Source: Cucumis sativus (Eukaryota > Streptophyta > Magnoliopsida > Cucurbitales > Cucurbitaceae). From it: a stretch of 64,000 bases of DNA. The notes beneath the pieces were generated by a model. That model was not told the origin of the DNA. It did no database searches and saw nothing but the letters and a program-made list of their open reading frames with translations. Each line of letters begins with the position of its first letter. Within the stretch, counting starts at the first letter, position 1. Below are positions 1-23,449 of this stretch, in pieces. The translations under genes and the position numbers were made by a program. The stretch covers positions 372,001-436,000 of the forward strand of contig NC_026655.2 in the NCBI RefSeq assembly GCF_000004075.3, read 5' to 3'.

Positions 1-48
1 TTCAGTTATGGAATTAATCGATTTCTTAATCTCATTCTTTCCTTCCAG

Positions 49-1192
49 GAAGAGTATGTTGAAAAGACTAATTTGGCTACAGCCCCACCGTCATTCACCG
101 ATGAAGCAAAGACAGAGGTACAGTGCATCAAATGTTCTTATTGGTCTTTCTAACTATTTGAATTTGGATAATCAGGAACATTTACTCTAAAACCTTTCCC
201 ATTGACGATATCCTTACCTCGTCTTTTTCTCTAATCAGGCGAGCATTCTTTTCAAGAAACTTTGCTCCAAGTTGGATGCTCTCTCTCATTACCACTACGC
301 TCCAAAACCTGTATGCTCCTCATACATCTTTTTGAATTTTATACTGTATTGACCATTTTTCTGGCCATTTTCTCATCTAAATGTTAATTTCTTGCTCATA
401 AAGGTTATAGAGGATATGTCTATATCAACGAATGTCCCTGCTCTAGCAATGGAAGAGGTAACTGCTCTTCTAGTTCAATTCCCGTGTATAAATTACGTAG
501 CTGACTACACAAGCTAATGTTTTAATTATGTTCTGTGGCTAGGTTGCTCCTGTTGCTGTCTCCGATGCGGCAATGCTTGCTCCAGAGGAAGTCTTTGCAG
601 GAAAAGGTGAAATCAAAGAAGCAGCAGAACTTACACAATCTGACAGGAAGAGGAGGAGGGCCAGCAAGAAAAGGAAATATAAAGGTAAAAATAAAACAAA
701 AATAGATAGGCTCACGACATGGTCGTATAGGAATGAATTGTTCGCTTGATTCTAATAGTCTGAGTCTTACAGCCATGGTTGCCAAAAGAGACGCAAAGAA
801 ATCAGGAAATACTACAGCTCCAAATGCCAATGAAGGTAATGCTTGTTTAATTTTTTCAATGTTTTCATGGAACCATTGCAACCTCATCTCTAACTATTTT
901 CAATATTTTAGGCCAATGAAGATTCATATTATTATTCAACAATTCTTGAAAGTCTTTTCCATCAATGCCTCAAGATCCCAAGAACAGAAAAATTACAGAA
1001 AATGGAATTCGCTAACTTAATTTTGATGAGCCGAAAACCGAATAGCTCGAGGACAGTCTTGGATGTTGAATTTCCACATTTTTTCACTTGTGGCATCCAA
1101 GAAAAGTACGAAAATGGTATCGTTATGATATTTTTTTTGCAGCCATTTCCATCATAAGAGTTACCAAGGACGAATTAGAAGCTAAGATGTAA
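49..1192 (+). CDS. MPP10: MPP10, U3 small nucleolar ribonucleoprotein subunit (3' exons only)
   Basis: This is the C-terminal part of MPP10, a nucleolar component of the U3 snoRNP / small-subunit processome needed for 18S pre-rRNA cleavage. The visible exons, by splice sites and frame, are 49-117, 239-310, 404-457, 543-684, 773-835 and 1143-1192. Bases 1-48 are intron and the 5' exons lie outside the window. The joined peptide contains the family's conserved block: a KLDALSHYHYAPKP segment, then VIEDMSISTNVPALAMEE, then APVAVSDAAMLAPEEVFAGK, followed by a basic RKRRRASKKRKYK stretch typical of a nucleolar protein. The last exon is short and ends with TAA at 1190-1192. That exon is the least certain because its sequence is poorly conserved. 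The family call itself is secure. Confidence 0.9.
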
Positions 1193-2743
1193 AAAAATCC
1201 AAATTTTGTGCTTTTGCTTCCCCTTCCTTTTATTGCATTTTTTTCCATTAAAAAAATGTACTTACATACAGTTAAGATCAATTAAAGCGAGCATGGATTT
1301 ATTTACCAATTTACGTTGAAATTCATGGATGTATTCAGTCACAATAATTCTACTAAGTCAGACCATCTAGAACTGTATTTTTTTTTACCATTTCTCCCAA
1401 TTACTTCCTCATTTCTTTCCTTTCCTCTTGTTTTTCTTTTTCTTCTTGAGTTGAAAATAGAAGACCAACCAGAATAATAAACTAATGGTGGTCAATCCAT
1501 GTGTTTTCACCACGTCGAACGGACGCCAATTAATTGAACCATCATGGTAATTGATGCATCAAAGTTCTACGATGAAAGGTCAATAAAATATCAATTAACT
1601 TGTAAAGGAACAAAACACTTTGGGAACATGGCAAATTTCGTTTTTGTTACTTAGTCAATAAATAAAACAAAAAGGAACCTGAAAGGAAGTAATGAATTCA
1701 AAAACCACCTTATTGTTAAAGCTAGGAAGTGGCTTGGGAGATAAGAAATGACAAAGTGAGGAGACAGAATGATGCCTTTTTCCCCTAAACCCTATCTTCT
1801 TCCTCATTCCTTTATTTGAAAATCTCTACCCCTTTGCTACCCCATTGACCCGGGTCATGCACTACTCTTCAATCGATTCCCATTTTCTTTCTTTTATAAA
1901 ATGTATCAATTAGATAGTATAAGATTTTATATTCTAATACGAATAGAATATCTTACCTAGAGATGTTACTATCGCGTTACTAAGATTAGATACTTTCGTG
2001 AACATCTCAATATTTCATATTTATATAGAATTTGTTGAATAGAATTTATATCAACTTATAGACAGAAAAATTGAAAATTCATGGTCATAAATATTTTATT
2101 AACTTTTCTATCGTTGTTAACATTTTAATATTAGTATAGAATCTCTCTAACCCCTAAGCCATAATTGTTACCAATTATAATTAATATATAAAATTAAGTG
2201 CAGTAAATTAAATTTTGCACTTATGAAGGGTAGACAATCTGTTTTTTTATTATTCTAGATAGAGAGAGAGAAAAAAAAAAGCCCATTCCAACCCTTTTCC
2301 ATTTTTTATATGTTCCTTTTCCAATGTGTAATATCATTATTTGTATTTTCCTTCTCTTTGCAAAAAAAATAAAAAAGAGAAAGCTCTTTCATGGAAGAAA
2401 CAATATTGCTTTTCCTAGGAAGGAATTTGTTTAGAAAAGTCAATTGTTGGATGCTTAAAAGTTACAATTTCTAAACACGTGAAACCATCAATTGTAACAA
2501 TTCAAAATCAACCATAAATCCTCTTTGGAACAGTCAATTCATCAGATAATTACACAACAAATCATTATGAATTTCATATAACTCTCTATAGAATATTTAT
2601 TTATCCATACAATCTCAAAAGTTTTTATACAAATGGGAAATGCCCCAATTCAACAACTGAAATCAAATATATCCAATAAACACAATGAAAGTGAATGAAT
2701 GAATGAATTAAATGTGAAGATAAATATATAAGTACAGAGTTAG
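1193..2743. other. Intergenic spacer between MPP10 and the CML gene
   Basis: AT-rich sequence between two convergent genes, so it should hold both 3' UTRs. It has poly-A/T runs and a short GAATGAAT repeat near 2694-2709. I see no convincing coding region, RNA gene or transposon. Confidence 0.6.
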
Positions 2744-3172
2744 CTAAGCCATCATGATCTGAAACTCCTCAAAGCTAATCAAACCGTCACCGTTCAAATC
2801 AAAGCGACGAATCATCATTTTACACTCCTCCGTCGATTTCCTCTCCCCTAATTTCCTAAGCATTTTCTTCAAGTTCTTGGGAGTTATGAACCCGCAACCT
2901 TCACTATCATACAGAGCAAACGCCTCCTTCAAATCCTTCAACTTCTCTTCCTCCCCAACCTCCAGTAACCGTTCGATATCCCCCACACACAGCAAACCAT
3001 CCCCGTCCGAGTCCAGCGATTCCACCGCCGCCTCAGCCTCCGCCTGCTGCAGCTCTCCTCCAATCAATCCCAGCCGATTCCTCAGCTCCGACGGCGATAT
3101 CTTCCCGTCTCCATCTTCGTCGAAGTAACTCAATACACGATCGTACTGTGCACCACTCTTAACGATCTCCAT
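2744..3172 (-). CDS. Calmodulin-like protein (CML), four EF-hands
   Basis: An intronless 142-residue calcium sensor. Four EF-hand loops are visible: residues 18-29 (DEDGDGKISPSE, canonical), 54-65 (DSDGDGLLCVGD, with Asp instead of Glu at loop position 12), 89-100 (DSEGCGFITPKN, with Cys at position 5 and Asn at position 12, probably weak or unable to bind calcium) and 125-136 (DLNGDGLISFEE, canonical). No signal peptide or transmembrane segment is seen, so a cytosolic or nuclear location is likely. Length and layout match the CML37/38/39 and CML31 type, many of which respond to stress. I cannot choose one orthologue. The start follows a TATA box about 110 bp upstream and is the first ATG in frame. 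Known for the family: calcium binding exposes a target-binding surface. The partner here is unknown. Confidence 0.9.
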   Translation of the reverse strand: MEIVKSGAQYDRVLSYFDEDGDGKISPSELRNRLGLIGGELQQAEAEAAVESLDSDGDGLLCVGDIERLLEVGEEEKLKDLKEAFALYDSEGCGFITPKNLKKMLRKLGERKSTEECKMMIRRFDLNGDGLISFEEFQIMMA

Positions 3173-3279
3173 TTCAATTAGAGATTACAAAAAAGGAAGG
3201 AAAAGGAATCCTAATTTATTTGTGGGTTATTCTCTGATCAGTTTGGATTGTTTTTGTCGATTCAGAAAATTGTGTATCG

Positions 3280-3287
3280 TATTTATA
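3280..3287 (-). promoter_or_regulatory. TATA box of the CML gene
   Basis: On the minus strand this reads TATAAATA, 108 bp upstream of the CML start codon. A transcription start near 3250 would give a 5' UTR of roughly 75 bases. Confidence 0.6.
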
Positions 3288-3299
3288 GGCTTCGGCAAA

Positions 3300-5330
3300 A
3301 TTGTGGAAACTGCGGCGAAGGAAAGAGGGAAAAAGGTAGGGAAAGGTGTATAATTCAAAGGAGAGAAGAAAAAGAAGAACGTGTTTGTGTTTTGGGTCAA
3401 AAATAGAAATGGGTAAAGAATAGGGGAGGAATCTAGAAATATCTAAGTTTTAATATTTAAATTAGAATAACGGTCAACTGCCACGTACTTCACATTTATT
3501 ATTAATATTGTTATAATAAATAAGTAATTGAAACGACGGCTGAAAACCGCGTTTAGTATATTTGTGGATTGTGCTTATCGGTTACCCTCCCAGACTCATC
3601 CAGATGCCTCCAAATGCAAATATATATAAATATATATATAATATATTTTCTTTGTTTGGAAGATACAAATAAATTATTTTTGGCGGACGCAACTTTTACG
3701 TTCGCATTTATCCCCTGCTGACGTTTTATTCATCAAAAGACAGGGACATTTTTGTAAATAGTAAATAAATTAAAATATTTACTAACCGTACCATTATAGT
3801 CTTATATTATCATACCATATTAATAGTTTATAAAATTTGTTACACGTTCTAAATATTTTGTAAAATCTATTATTTTCTTTAAAAAATATAACGAATCGAA
3901 AAAATATAATAATTTCAAAAATAGAAAAAATCTACACATAAAAATATAAAAAATGATTTTGTTGTATCTAATATATTTGTTTGGTTGTTGTTTGTTACAC
4001 ATATTTGGTAAATGATTGTTTAAGTTATAAAAGAATAGAAAAAGATGATGGAAGAAAAAAGAAAATTGCATGGGAAAGAAAATGAAATGGAATGGCAAAA
4101 TGGTTATATCTTAAAAAAATAGCAAGTTCCATGATGAATTTTTTAATTTTGTTACGCGGATCGTAAATATTTTGGTGTTTTGTTATATTTATGAAAATCA
4201 GCCTAATTTAAACTTTATACTTTTTAAAGAAATTAGTTAGGTAAATTTGAATCCATGAATCTATGTCGTTTACAATTTTAGTTGGATTTATGTTAAAACT
4301 GATTTAGAAAGATTGTAAACTTATATTTATAATGAAAAGTTAGAGGAAAATCACGAGTTTCTCATACCTTACAAAATATCTAGAAAAGTTATGAGATATA
4401 AAAAAGGGTTTATTGATTGGTTTTCAATTGTATCGATTAGGAACATTTTAAATTTTAATGTGTTAACCTTAACTACGTTTATTTTTTACTCACGGTTAAA
4501 GAGCAGAAAAGAGATGTGAGTTACTGCAAGCTTTGAAATAGTGTTTTTATAATTAAGGTCGGGAGATTAAATTATTATTTATGATTTTGTTTGTTAATCA
4601 ATTTTCTCTTAATTCAAAGTTGTTTTTCACCCAAATTCCTATCTTTCAAATATTTTTAGTACTTTCTTTATTTTCGTAGAATAGAATATAGATGCTCTTA
4701 TTCAACAACTTTTTGTCTTCATTACTTTTGTAATAGTAACATTTAGAAAAAGTAGGTAAGAATGATTATAATAAACTCGTAAATTGAAATTAAAATAAAG
4801 TTTTTGGAAAGCATATTAAGTATGAAATGCATGCATGTGTTCATAAGGCTTTGAGTCACATTTTGATTTTTCGCCGTTTAAATTTAAAATACTTATTTTA
4901 ATTAATGAAAGTCATTCTCCGTTGCTTTAGCGTTGTTTTTCCTCTAATTAATTTTTATTTTTAAAGAAAACAACGTACAATTTCTAGATTTATTTTCAAA
5001 CCATAAATTTTGAAACTTTAGTTGGAAATTAGGACTGAAATTTTGTTTATTCCGTCAATTTGTGTTGAAAAAAGGATAGAAAGAAAGAAATAAATAACGA
5101 GTCATTGTATAATATTTTGGGTCTTCAAAAATTCATATATATATATATAACAATTTCTTCGTTGATGCAATATTTTTTAAAAAATAAATTTATGTCAAAC
5201 TACCTATAGAGTTTAAAAGTTTGGGTGTTCGAATTTAATCATTAGTTGAATCCCAAAAATCATTCTTATGGTTAGAACTTTTAGGGTTGTGACCAATGGA
5301 TTTCTCAAATCTAATAAAACGAGATAATTG
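3300..5330. other. AT-rich intergenic spacer
   Basis: Upstream region of the CML gene followed by spacer. It holds TA dinucleotide runs (about 3619-3645 and 5138-5149) and homopolymer tracts. Short open frames here are AT-rich and lack similarity to any family I recognise. No gene is supported. Confidence 0.55.
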
Positions 5331-5565
5331 TAAATATAACAACTATATTTGAAATAATTAAATATATAGTGATCTTTTAAAATATTAAAATATAGTAAAA
5401 ATGTTAAAATATATTTTATCACTAGTAGATCATGTTGTAAAATTAGTCTACTACGAATAGATCTATGAGTGTCACAAATAGATTTTACTATATTTACGAT
5501 TTTTTTAAAATATTGGTATGTACTTAATTATTATACCTAAAATTAGTATCAATTATAAATACCCT
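5331..5565. mobile_element. Short inverted-repeat (MITE-like) element
   Basis: The two ends are imperfect inverted repeats. The left end runs through AATTAAATATAT and AATATTAAAATATAGTAAAA. The right end, reverse-complemented, runs through AATTAAGTACAT and AATATTTTAAAAAAATCGTAAATATAGTAAAA. Between them is TATCACTAGTAGATCATGTTG, related to the core of the element near 34.4 kb. It has no coding capacity. The exact boundaries and target duplication are not certain. Confidence 0.5.
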
Positions 5566-5967
5566 AATAAAACGGTGGGTATTTAATTTGTTACAAACTT
5601 TTGTAATATATATATATATATTAAACACAATTCAATATTAAATATTTAATCGATGAAATTTTAAGAAAAAAATAAGAAATTTTGGTAAAAATATATAGAG
5701 AAAAAATGATGGAAGTTTTTTTTTTTTCTTTCATTTTTGTTATATTTAGTTTCACCCAATTCCCTAAAAATTAATTTGATACAAAACTAAAAATTAGAAA
5801 CATAAATTTAAGAGTTAATGGATAATAAAATAAAGGTTAGTAAATAAAATAGTTGAATGTCATTCCATATATCACTTCCAAATCGGTGTTTAAAACGTTT
5901 TCGTTCTTTTGTTCAACACACGTAAACCACGTGTCCTCTTTATGACGCAATAGAATATGTTTGTTGT

Positions 5968-6049
5968 GAGGACCGGGCCGGGCCCAATAATAGCCCAATA
6001 GCGGAGGCTTGGTAAAGAAATGGGCCCACATTTCTCAAAATAGCCCACG
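5968..6049. promoter_or_regulatory. Orphan cluster of site II-type (TGGGCC/T) motifs
   Basis: Within about 80 bases there are GGGCCGGGCCCA, two AGCCCA elements, TGGGCCCA and another AGCCCA, in an otherwise AT-rich spacer. In plants such site II motifs mark promoters of ribosomal, nucleolar and snoRNA genes. A TATA-like ATATAAAA lies just downstream on the plus strand (near 6067), and a G-box-like CCACGTG lies on the other side (near 5927). No gene is recognised on either side. Confidence 0.4.
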
Positions 6050-6330
6050 TTTCGTATTGAGATACAAATATAAAACGGTCAACTTACATATAAAAATAGT
6101 TTTTCATATTAATAAGATATTGATAATAACAGATTCTCATCATTTATGAATTTTCATTTTTTTATGTTCAATTATACGTATTATTTTGTTTGTAGAATAT
6201 AGTGAAGGTACAAAGATGATAGAGTTTATGTTGTTTATATCAATAGTCATCCATCGATTGCTTAACTTTGTCGTTACCATTTACATTGAGTTAACAAGAA
6301 AGATGTGCGACCTAGTGAGACCAACCTGAA

Positions 6331-6444
6331 ATATTTACTCATGGAATGAAAAGATGGTTTGATCTTTCATCCATAATTATAAAACCCATATTTACTCATG
6401 GAATGAAAAGATGGTTTGATCTCTCATCCATAATTATAAAACCC
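6331..6444. repeat. 57-bp direct tandem duplication
   Basis: Two adjacent 57-bp copies, 6331-6387 and 6388-6444, beginning ATATTTACTCATGGAATG. They appear to differ at a single base (GATCTTTCAT versus GATCTCTCAT), so the duplication is recent. Confidence 0.9.
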
Positions 6445-7354
6445 AACATTGACGAGTATTAACCATAATCAAGTTAACAAATTTTCATTAATTTTCAATA
6501 TCTTAATGAAAATTATAAGAATTGACATTGATTTTCAATTGAATTGGTTGACATTCACAATTGAGGAAAATATATCCTTCTTTTGTAATTCAAACTACAC
6601 TTGTTCAAGTTAAAATAAACTTAGTCGAATAATAACTTACACAATAGAACATCATGAGTTCAAAATTTTGATGCCTCCAATGACAACATGAACCCAACTC
6701 AATTGACACCTGTAAATACATGTAAATATGAGATCTCAAGTTTAAATACCCTATCCTCACTTGGACTAAAAGAAAGTTTGATGCTCAAGTAGCTGTTGTT
6801 CTACTCAAAGATGATTTTATTTTCTAAAGAGAACATAACAAATATGCCTTTAAATGCCGCATATGTAAAACTTCACAGATTCTAAATGGCCTTCAAAGTC
6901 CTAAAAAAGAGCCATTGATATCAAACTTACTCGAAACGTTTAAAAAATTGACATGATGGATTAAATAGACAAATTTTTTAAAAAAATAAATATTATAATT
7001 AAAAGAAACTTCCTCTAATTTGTGTATGAATTTCAGCATGGAACAAACCCATATGTCCTGAAATTTCAATTTCTTCCGATTTATGTTTGCGATCCCAATA
7101 CATTTTACTCATTCCTCGCCTACAAAAATGCTAGCATGCCTCGGATAATCGAAGTAGGCTCTCCTCCAACACCGTTGCTCTTAATAATCATATCGGTTTT
7201 TCATTGCTCATGAAGATACCAATACATGGAATCTTGTTAAAATGGGCTGTTTCTTGATGATCACGGCGGTTCTCCATGCTGTATGGAATAAATAATAAAA
7301 TATGACTAACTACGTCTCTTCAAAACTTTCAGTTGCTGCTATTACAGCATCCCT
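6445..7354. other. Spacer and 3' flank of the RNase J gene
   Basis: The stretch nearest 7355 should be the 3' UTR and terminator of the minus-strand RNase J gene. The rest is AT-rich. A plus-strand open frame at 7022-7213 has no recognisable domain and lies in this presumptive UTR. Confidence 0.5.
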
Positions 7355-17639
<10,285 letters not shown>

Positions 17640-20600
17640 AGAGTGGTTGAGTTCCAGATTGAATTTGGAACGATAGGTTTGAGGAAGAAGGTGAGGATGG
17701 TGGAGGGTTTAGAAGCTGCTGAGCTTTGAAGCGGGAAAAGGAGAGGGAGAAGATAGCGGGCTTGGGATTTTTTTTTCGAGTTCAAGAAATATCATTGCTT
17801 ATCATTTTTGGATAGGGGATGAATTCACACGAGTGACACAAACTTTCGCTCGTGCGATTGTTTTCATGGAGTTTAATTTGTAATTATTTTTCATGTATAT
17901 TTTAAAAAATGAATAAATAAATTAAAATATTTATAAACTATAGTAAAAATTTTAATTTTATCGAGATAGAAATATATTAATATCTATCAATGTCTATTAT
18001 CAACTAAATATACAAATTTTATTATGGGTTATAAATATTTTCTCAAATTTACTATATATTTTTTACCGCTCTCAGACATAGATTTGAGAAATTATTCGTT
18101 GCCTTTAATGCGAACCCAAATTCACAAATTGTCAAAACAACCTTTGGAAAGAGTTAAAAAATGGAAAATTTGACCAAGGAAATATTTACTTTAGTGATGT
18201 TTTATTATTAATTGGGTAAATATTTTGTGATGTTTTTTTATTTGAAAATATCCCATTAGTTTATTGTTATTAATATTATGCTACTTTTTATTGTAATATA
18301 GGTAACATTAGGGAGTTAAATTTAAAATGTAGGTTATTCTCGTTAGGTGACGTTGTATTTAGCACGAGAGACTTCTCTTCTAATAAATAAGAAGAACGCT
18401 ATTTTCCCTCACACATTCGTCTATACTTTTAGATACTCAATCATGTTGAGGAATCACACTTCAAAAGATAGATATTGAGGTAGAAGAGCCAAATCACTTG
18501 AGTATCATATGGATCGTCCTATGTTAACCAATGTGGGACAAAGGCGACTCATACTATATAGGTTCTTTGTAGTTTTAAGAAAAATAAAAATTACCTTGAG
18601 AACAAAGGGTAAATATATGACAAGCATCGATTAATCACTCTGTTTTGTTTTTTAATACAACAAAGGTGTACAATACTTAAATACCGATCTCAAAATATAA
18701 AATACATGTAAACTACCATTGAGTTATCACTTTAATATCAATGTACTAGTACTTGGTTAAAGATATATATTTTCAATTAATTAAGGCCACACACGTCTTT
18801 ATTTAGTTGTACGTTTTTATTCTATTGAGATTTTATTCCACATCTCATAAAAATATATATTTTGAGAACCCGATCAAGAATAATTATTTATTCCTATTTT
18901 TATTTTGTCCCATCGTTTGTATAAATCATTAATTATACAACAAATAATATAATTTACCATTCTACAAAGTACATTAAAATGTGGACTTTGTTTTTATAAA
19001 AAAACACAAAACTAGATATTAATGGGTGGATGGGATAATTATTTAATTAAAAAAAATAAGTTTATCAAATACTAATTATTTATGTTTACCATATTACTAA
19101 AAGGAATATGGTTTGAACTTTTAAGTTGGAGGTTGGTTCGATCTTACTTCACGTGTATATTTGTTTTGTTGTCTATTTATTAAAGATTATACAACCATCA
19201 ACTTTGACTTTTGAACAAAATTAAAACTTTATCAATTGGGCTAAGATCAAATGCAATGATCATCTTTAGATATTTTAAAAACACTTCTCATGCATCCACG
19301 AATACTTAGTAAAGGAGAAGTATGACTTGGTAAGAAGACAAACATAAATTACTTATCATATATTAATTGTAATTTACTATGCATGAAGAAAAAAAAAAGA
19401 TTACATGAATTTTTTCTCCCGTATCATGTTTATCAACAACGACACACAATTCTTTATAACTAACGTATGTTCAATTGAAATGTTACTCTTCGTACAAGGG
19501 ATGAAAATGATAGACGAAAAAACTGAATCAACTGACCAAACGGAAGTCGGCTAGTCGGGGTTAATTTTGAAAAGTTTCAAATTGAGGATTTCCAAAACGT
19601 CTTTCTAAGTGTTAAACCAACCGGCCGACCCTTACTCATCAATGTTGAAGTTGGTTTGAATATTTACTAAATAGACTATGGTTTGTTCGGTGGCATTTTT
19701 ATAAAAAGATGACGACTTATGGTGGCCCTCCTTCCTACTCTACATAAGGATAAATTAAAGAAAGTTAAGAACAAAAAAGGACGATTGTGTCGAGTCAAAG
19801 CAAGTTGCAAAACGAGATAGGAGAGGTAAGGAAATGTAGATTAGATTCCAAATGATGTGGAAAATAACAACAAGAAATGATAAAACAAACATCAACCATT
19901 GAATTGAAACTTGGAAGGTGGAAATTAATTTTGACCCTACAAAGTTATTATTTTTGCGAGATTCCTCCTTTTCGTGGAAATGATAGAAATTTCACGTGAG
20001 GAAGAGGAATCTTTCTCCTCCCTATGATATCTCTTTTCATTAATAATTCATTGTTTTTTTGCCATTCATTCATTCATGCTTTGCCAAAACTTCCGGAGCT
20101 TTTCATTGTTTTCCCTTACCAAACTTCAACGCCTTCACGTTCATTTTTCGGTTCCCACTATTTCCCTTTATGGGGAACAGTGCTTCAACTTTTATGAGAC
20201 CCAATACTTGCATGCATTTTCAATTGCATTCTACCAACTAAAAGAAATGTATATATCACGAAAAGACAAAGTTGTTAGAAGGCATTCACAAATATGACCA
20301 TTTTATTTTTTGATGAGCGGTCGATTGTTATAAACTTGGATCAAAAGATATGCATAAGACTCAACCATTTCACATGTTGGAGGCATTTGAGGGCAGCAAC
20401 AGATCCTAAACAGGTTCAAACTCTTGACTTGGGAGTTATAATGTGGAGACATAACCACTAAACAAAACCTGAATTTAGATAAAATAAAACATTATTTAAT
20501 ATATATGTTAATCTAACACTTCAAAATTAATATTAAAATACAAAATCTGATAATGTGAGATGAGACACTTGTCCCACCTAGCCCCTTACTAAATTTGCCC

Positions 20601-22939
20601 TATCTGAAGGTAAAGAATGTAGATAGCAAGCAACAAAGAATTATGAGCTTTGTAAACTTTTAGGGCAAATAGTATAAAAAGTTGATTAATATTAAATTAA
20701 TGATTTTATATGAATCACGTCGGATAATAAGATACAATATCAAGAATCTTACTTTAACAAAATTAAGGAATTTCGTACTATTTATAAAATATGATAATAT
20801 ATTTAATACTCTTTTAAATGACGATTGATTTGAATACTGATATTTGTAGCACACAACTATTTAATCATCACTTTAATTAGTACTTTTTTTCTCCATATTT
20901 TAATTTCTCTTTCATATTCGATAAAGAGAAGAAAGAGTAAGTTAAAAAAAATGTAGAACACTACAAGATTAAAGCATTTCCAACAATAGAAACTTTAGGA
21001 AAAACTAAATGGGGTGAGGGCCTTGATTGAGTTATTGTGTCCATCTGACACACTTCCCACCATGTTCTTCTTGGCATGTAGCCAAGTTATTTCCCTATGC
21101 CTATTCTTTTCTATGTTAGGACGTACGAATTTTTCACTCTAACGTTACACGTTTATAATATGCAATGGTCATGAATGTTAAAATGTTCCGTTAGGATCAA
21201 ATTGTTTTTTCTTTCTTTTAAAATAACCATAGATAGAAAATAACCAAACCCCATACCGATGAGTTTATGCTTAACCTACTACCGTCATTTTAACACATCC
21301 CCTTTCTATTTTTCTCTTCTCTTTCTCTTTCAAGATAGGTTGGTCGGTCTTAAGAACAAACTTGATCCAACTCGACCTTTCTATACCCTTAGTAATAGAT
21401 ATGTTTTAATCATTTTGTTTAATAATATTGTATATATTAAGATAACAATTTTGATTTTGTTAACTTTGTTAATTAAGTTCAGGTTATGACACGTGGTAGT
21501 TTAATTATTTGTAGTAGCTAGCTAGTTTGTCGATTTACTTGTTATATGAGAAACAATGTACTATTTACATTTGAAAAACAACTTTCCACCCGTATAAATT
21601 GAATTATTGCAAAATTTAAATAATGTAAATTAAATTAATGCACACCTGAGTTTGATTTACATGAATAAAATGTTGGTAAAAAATGTAAATATAGAATGTG
21701 AAACAATATATATTAACACGAGAATTTACTTGGTTCATTAAGAGTGAATTAACGTAAACAGATGGTTGGAGAACTATTTATCAAAAGAGTATAATCAATA
21801 ATTTAAATAACAACTAAAGATGTCTCTGTTAACATAGCATGTTTATCTAAATTATGTTAGCAATATACTTCATATTTAGTCATTTGAAGCATCATATATC
21901 AAACTATTCAATCCATTTCAACATTGTATGTATGATAAAGTTTCATATTTGTTCTATTTCATCGTTGAAATTTATAAATATATATTTCTTTAAAAAAGTT
22001 CGGTACGAGCACGATTTTAAGCCACGTGAATTGTATATAATAATTAAGTCAATACTAAGCATGATACAACCATATATTTGACAACATACCCACTTCTTGA
22101 TCAAAACCTCATATTCCACATATGTTGTACTAAAAAACAAAAACATACAACGTGATCAATGAACAAATAGATATTGTGATAAAAAAAAAAACAAATACAT
22201 CGATTACTACATTGGGCCAAATCGATAGTACTAAGTATGGATTCTAGTCTCTTGATCATTTATTGCTTGCAAGTCATTGTCTTTATTAAAATGGCACGAG
22301 GTCCACCGTGTCACAAGATTGTTACATATATAAGGTCACTAAGTGAATAAGAAGAGTATGCCAATAACTCATACCACTTGCTTCTCCCCAAGATGACAAA
22401 TTTTACCTACTTATCACCATTAAAGATTAATCGACCAATACTTATATATTATTGTAAGTGAATGTTAGGAGTGTCAACACCTACTTTGATTTCATTGCTA
22501 TTGAGTTTAAATCCAAATCTTGTCAAAATCAAACATCTGTTCGAGCGTATCATACACTGTAATGCTATATTTGACTAACACAAAACGTTATTTATAAACT
22601 GACTGAGAACAATCTGAATAATCTATATATCTTGAAAACCACGAACTAACGGGTAAGAAAAACCAATCTAATGATAACATAGAACATGAGTTCAAAAATC
22701 GTAGCAAGAGGACGAGTTTTCATCAACCACAAGCCATTTGCCTACGGTTAAAATAGTTAAAAATCTTCTTCGACACTCAAATGTTGTTAAATTAACAAGT
22801 TGTGCACATATACGGACTTTGAGGGACGTTTTGTCCATTGGAATATAATTTTATTATTTAGAAAATAAAAACGTTAGGAAGGGGAATTTTAATTTTAATT
22901 TATAATTATTTTGAACCAAAAAAATCCAAGATTTTTCGT
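17640..22939. other. Long AT-rich intergenic region
   Basis: Separates the divergently transcribed RNase J and argininosuccinate synthase genes, so both promoters lie at its ends. About 17930-18060 resembles a degraded inverted-repeat element of the type seen at 34.4 kb. About 18360-18640 is less AT-rich and may be an old transposon fragment. No open frame longer than about 76 codons has a recognisable domain. No RNA gene was seen. Confidence 0.55.
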
Positions 22940-22955
22940 CGATAAAAGGACCCTC

Positions 22956-23078
22956 ATGCAGCCTCAAACCCATGAGTCGGAAACTGTAAACTTGCTCATT
23001 ACTGCTCTCTTCGTGGAGTACGAGCGAGACGAAAATTCTGACTCCTCCGCCGCCGTTCCGGCGAAAAGCTTCTCTTAA
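22956..23078 (+). other. Possible upstream ORF in the argininosuccinate synthase leader
   Basis: A 40-codon frame, MQPQTHES...AVPAKSFS, ending TAA at 23076-23078, lies ahead of a probable 5' UTR intron (donor 23133, acceptor ending 23411). A TATA-like GATAAAAGG at 22941-22949 would place the transcription start near 22970, downstream of this ATG. The frame may therefore not be transcribed at all. Confidence 0.25.
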
Positions 23079-23449
23079 GCTTCCCGTTTCTTCTCCATCA
23101 TCTTCTTCCTTACTCTCTGCCCTTTTAATTCGGTACGCAATCTCTTCAAACTCTCCTATTTTTCGCGTTTCAATTCAATATCACCTTGTCCGATTCATTA
23201 CAGTTTCCCTACGACGGCGCCTTTGCGTTCATATTCAATTCCCTTTCTTCCTTCTCTCTCCACTTCGTTATGTTCCCCCGCTTTTTCCGTATTTATTTCA
23301 TAGAAATTAGAACCGTTTTTCTCATTTCTAGACGCTTTTCTCCTGTCTCATGAACTCGGATTGCTATCGATTCGATTCGTTTTTATTAAGAATCTCTACT
23401 TTCTCTTTCAGCTTCAGCAATTCAAGGATTCATTGACGTTATTACAGAG

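Noticed and set aside
2877-3128. 83-codon Ser-rich plus-strand frame
   Set aside because: Antisense shadow of the calmodulin-like gene.
18528-18541. USE-like GTCCCACATTG on the minus strand
   Set aside because: One mismatch in the core, no TATA at snRNA spacing and no snRNA sequence downstream.
20059-20297. Overlapping short plus-strand frames in spacer
   Set aside because: No domain, no promoter context and no sign of splicing.
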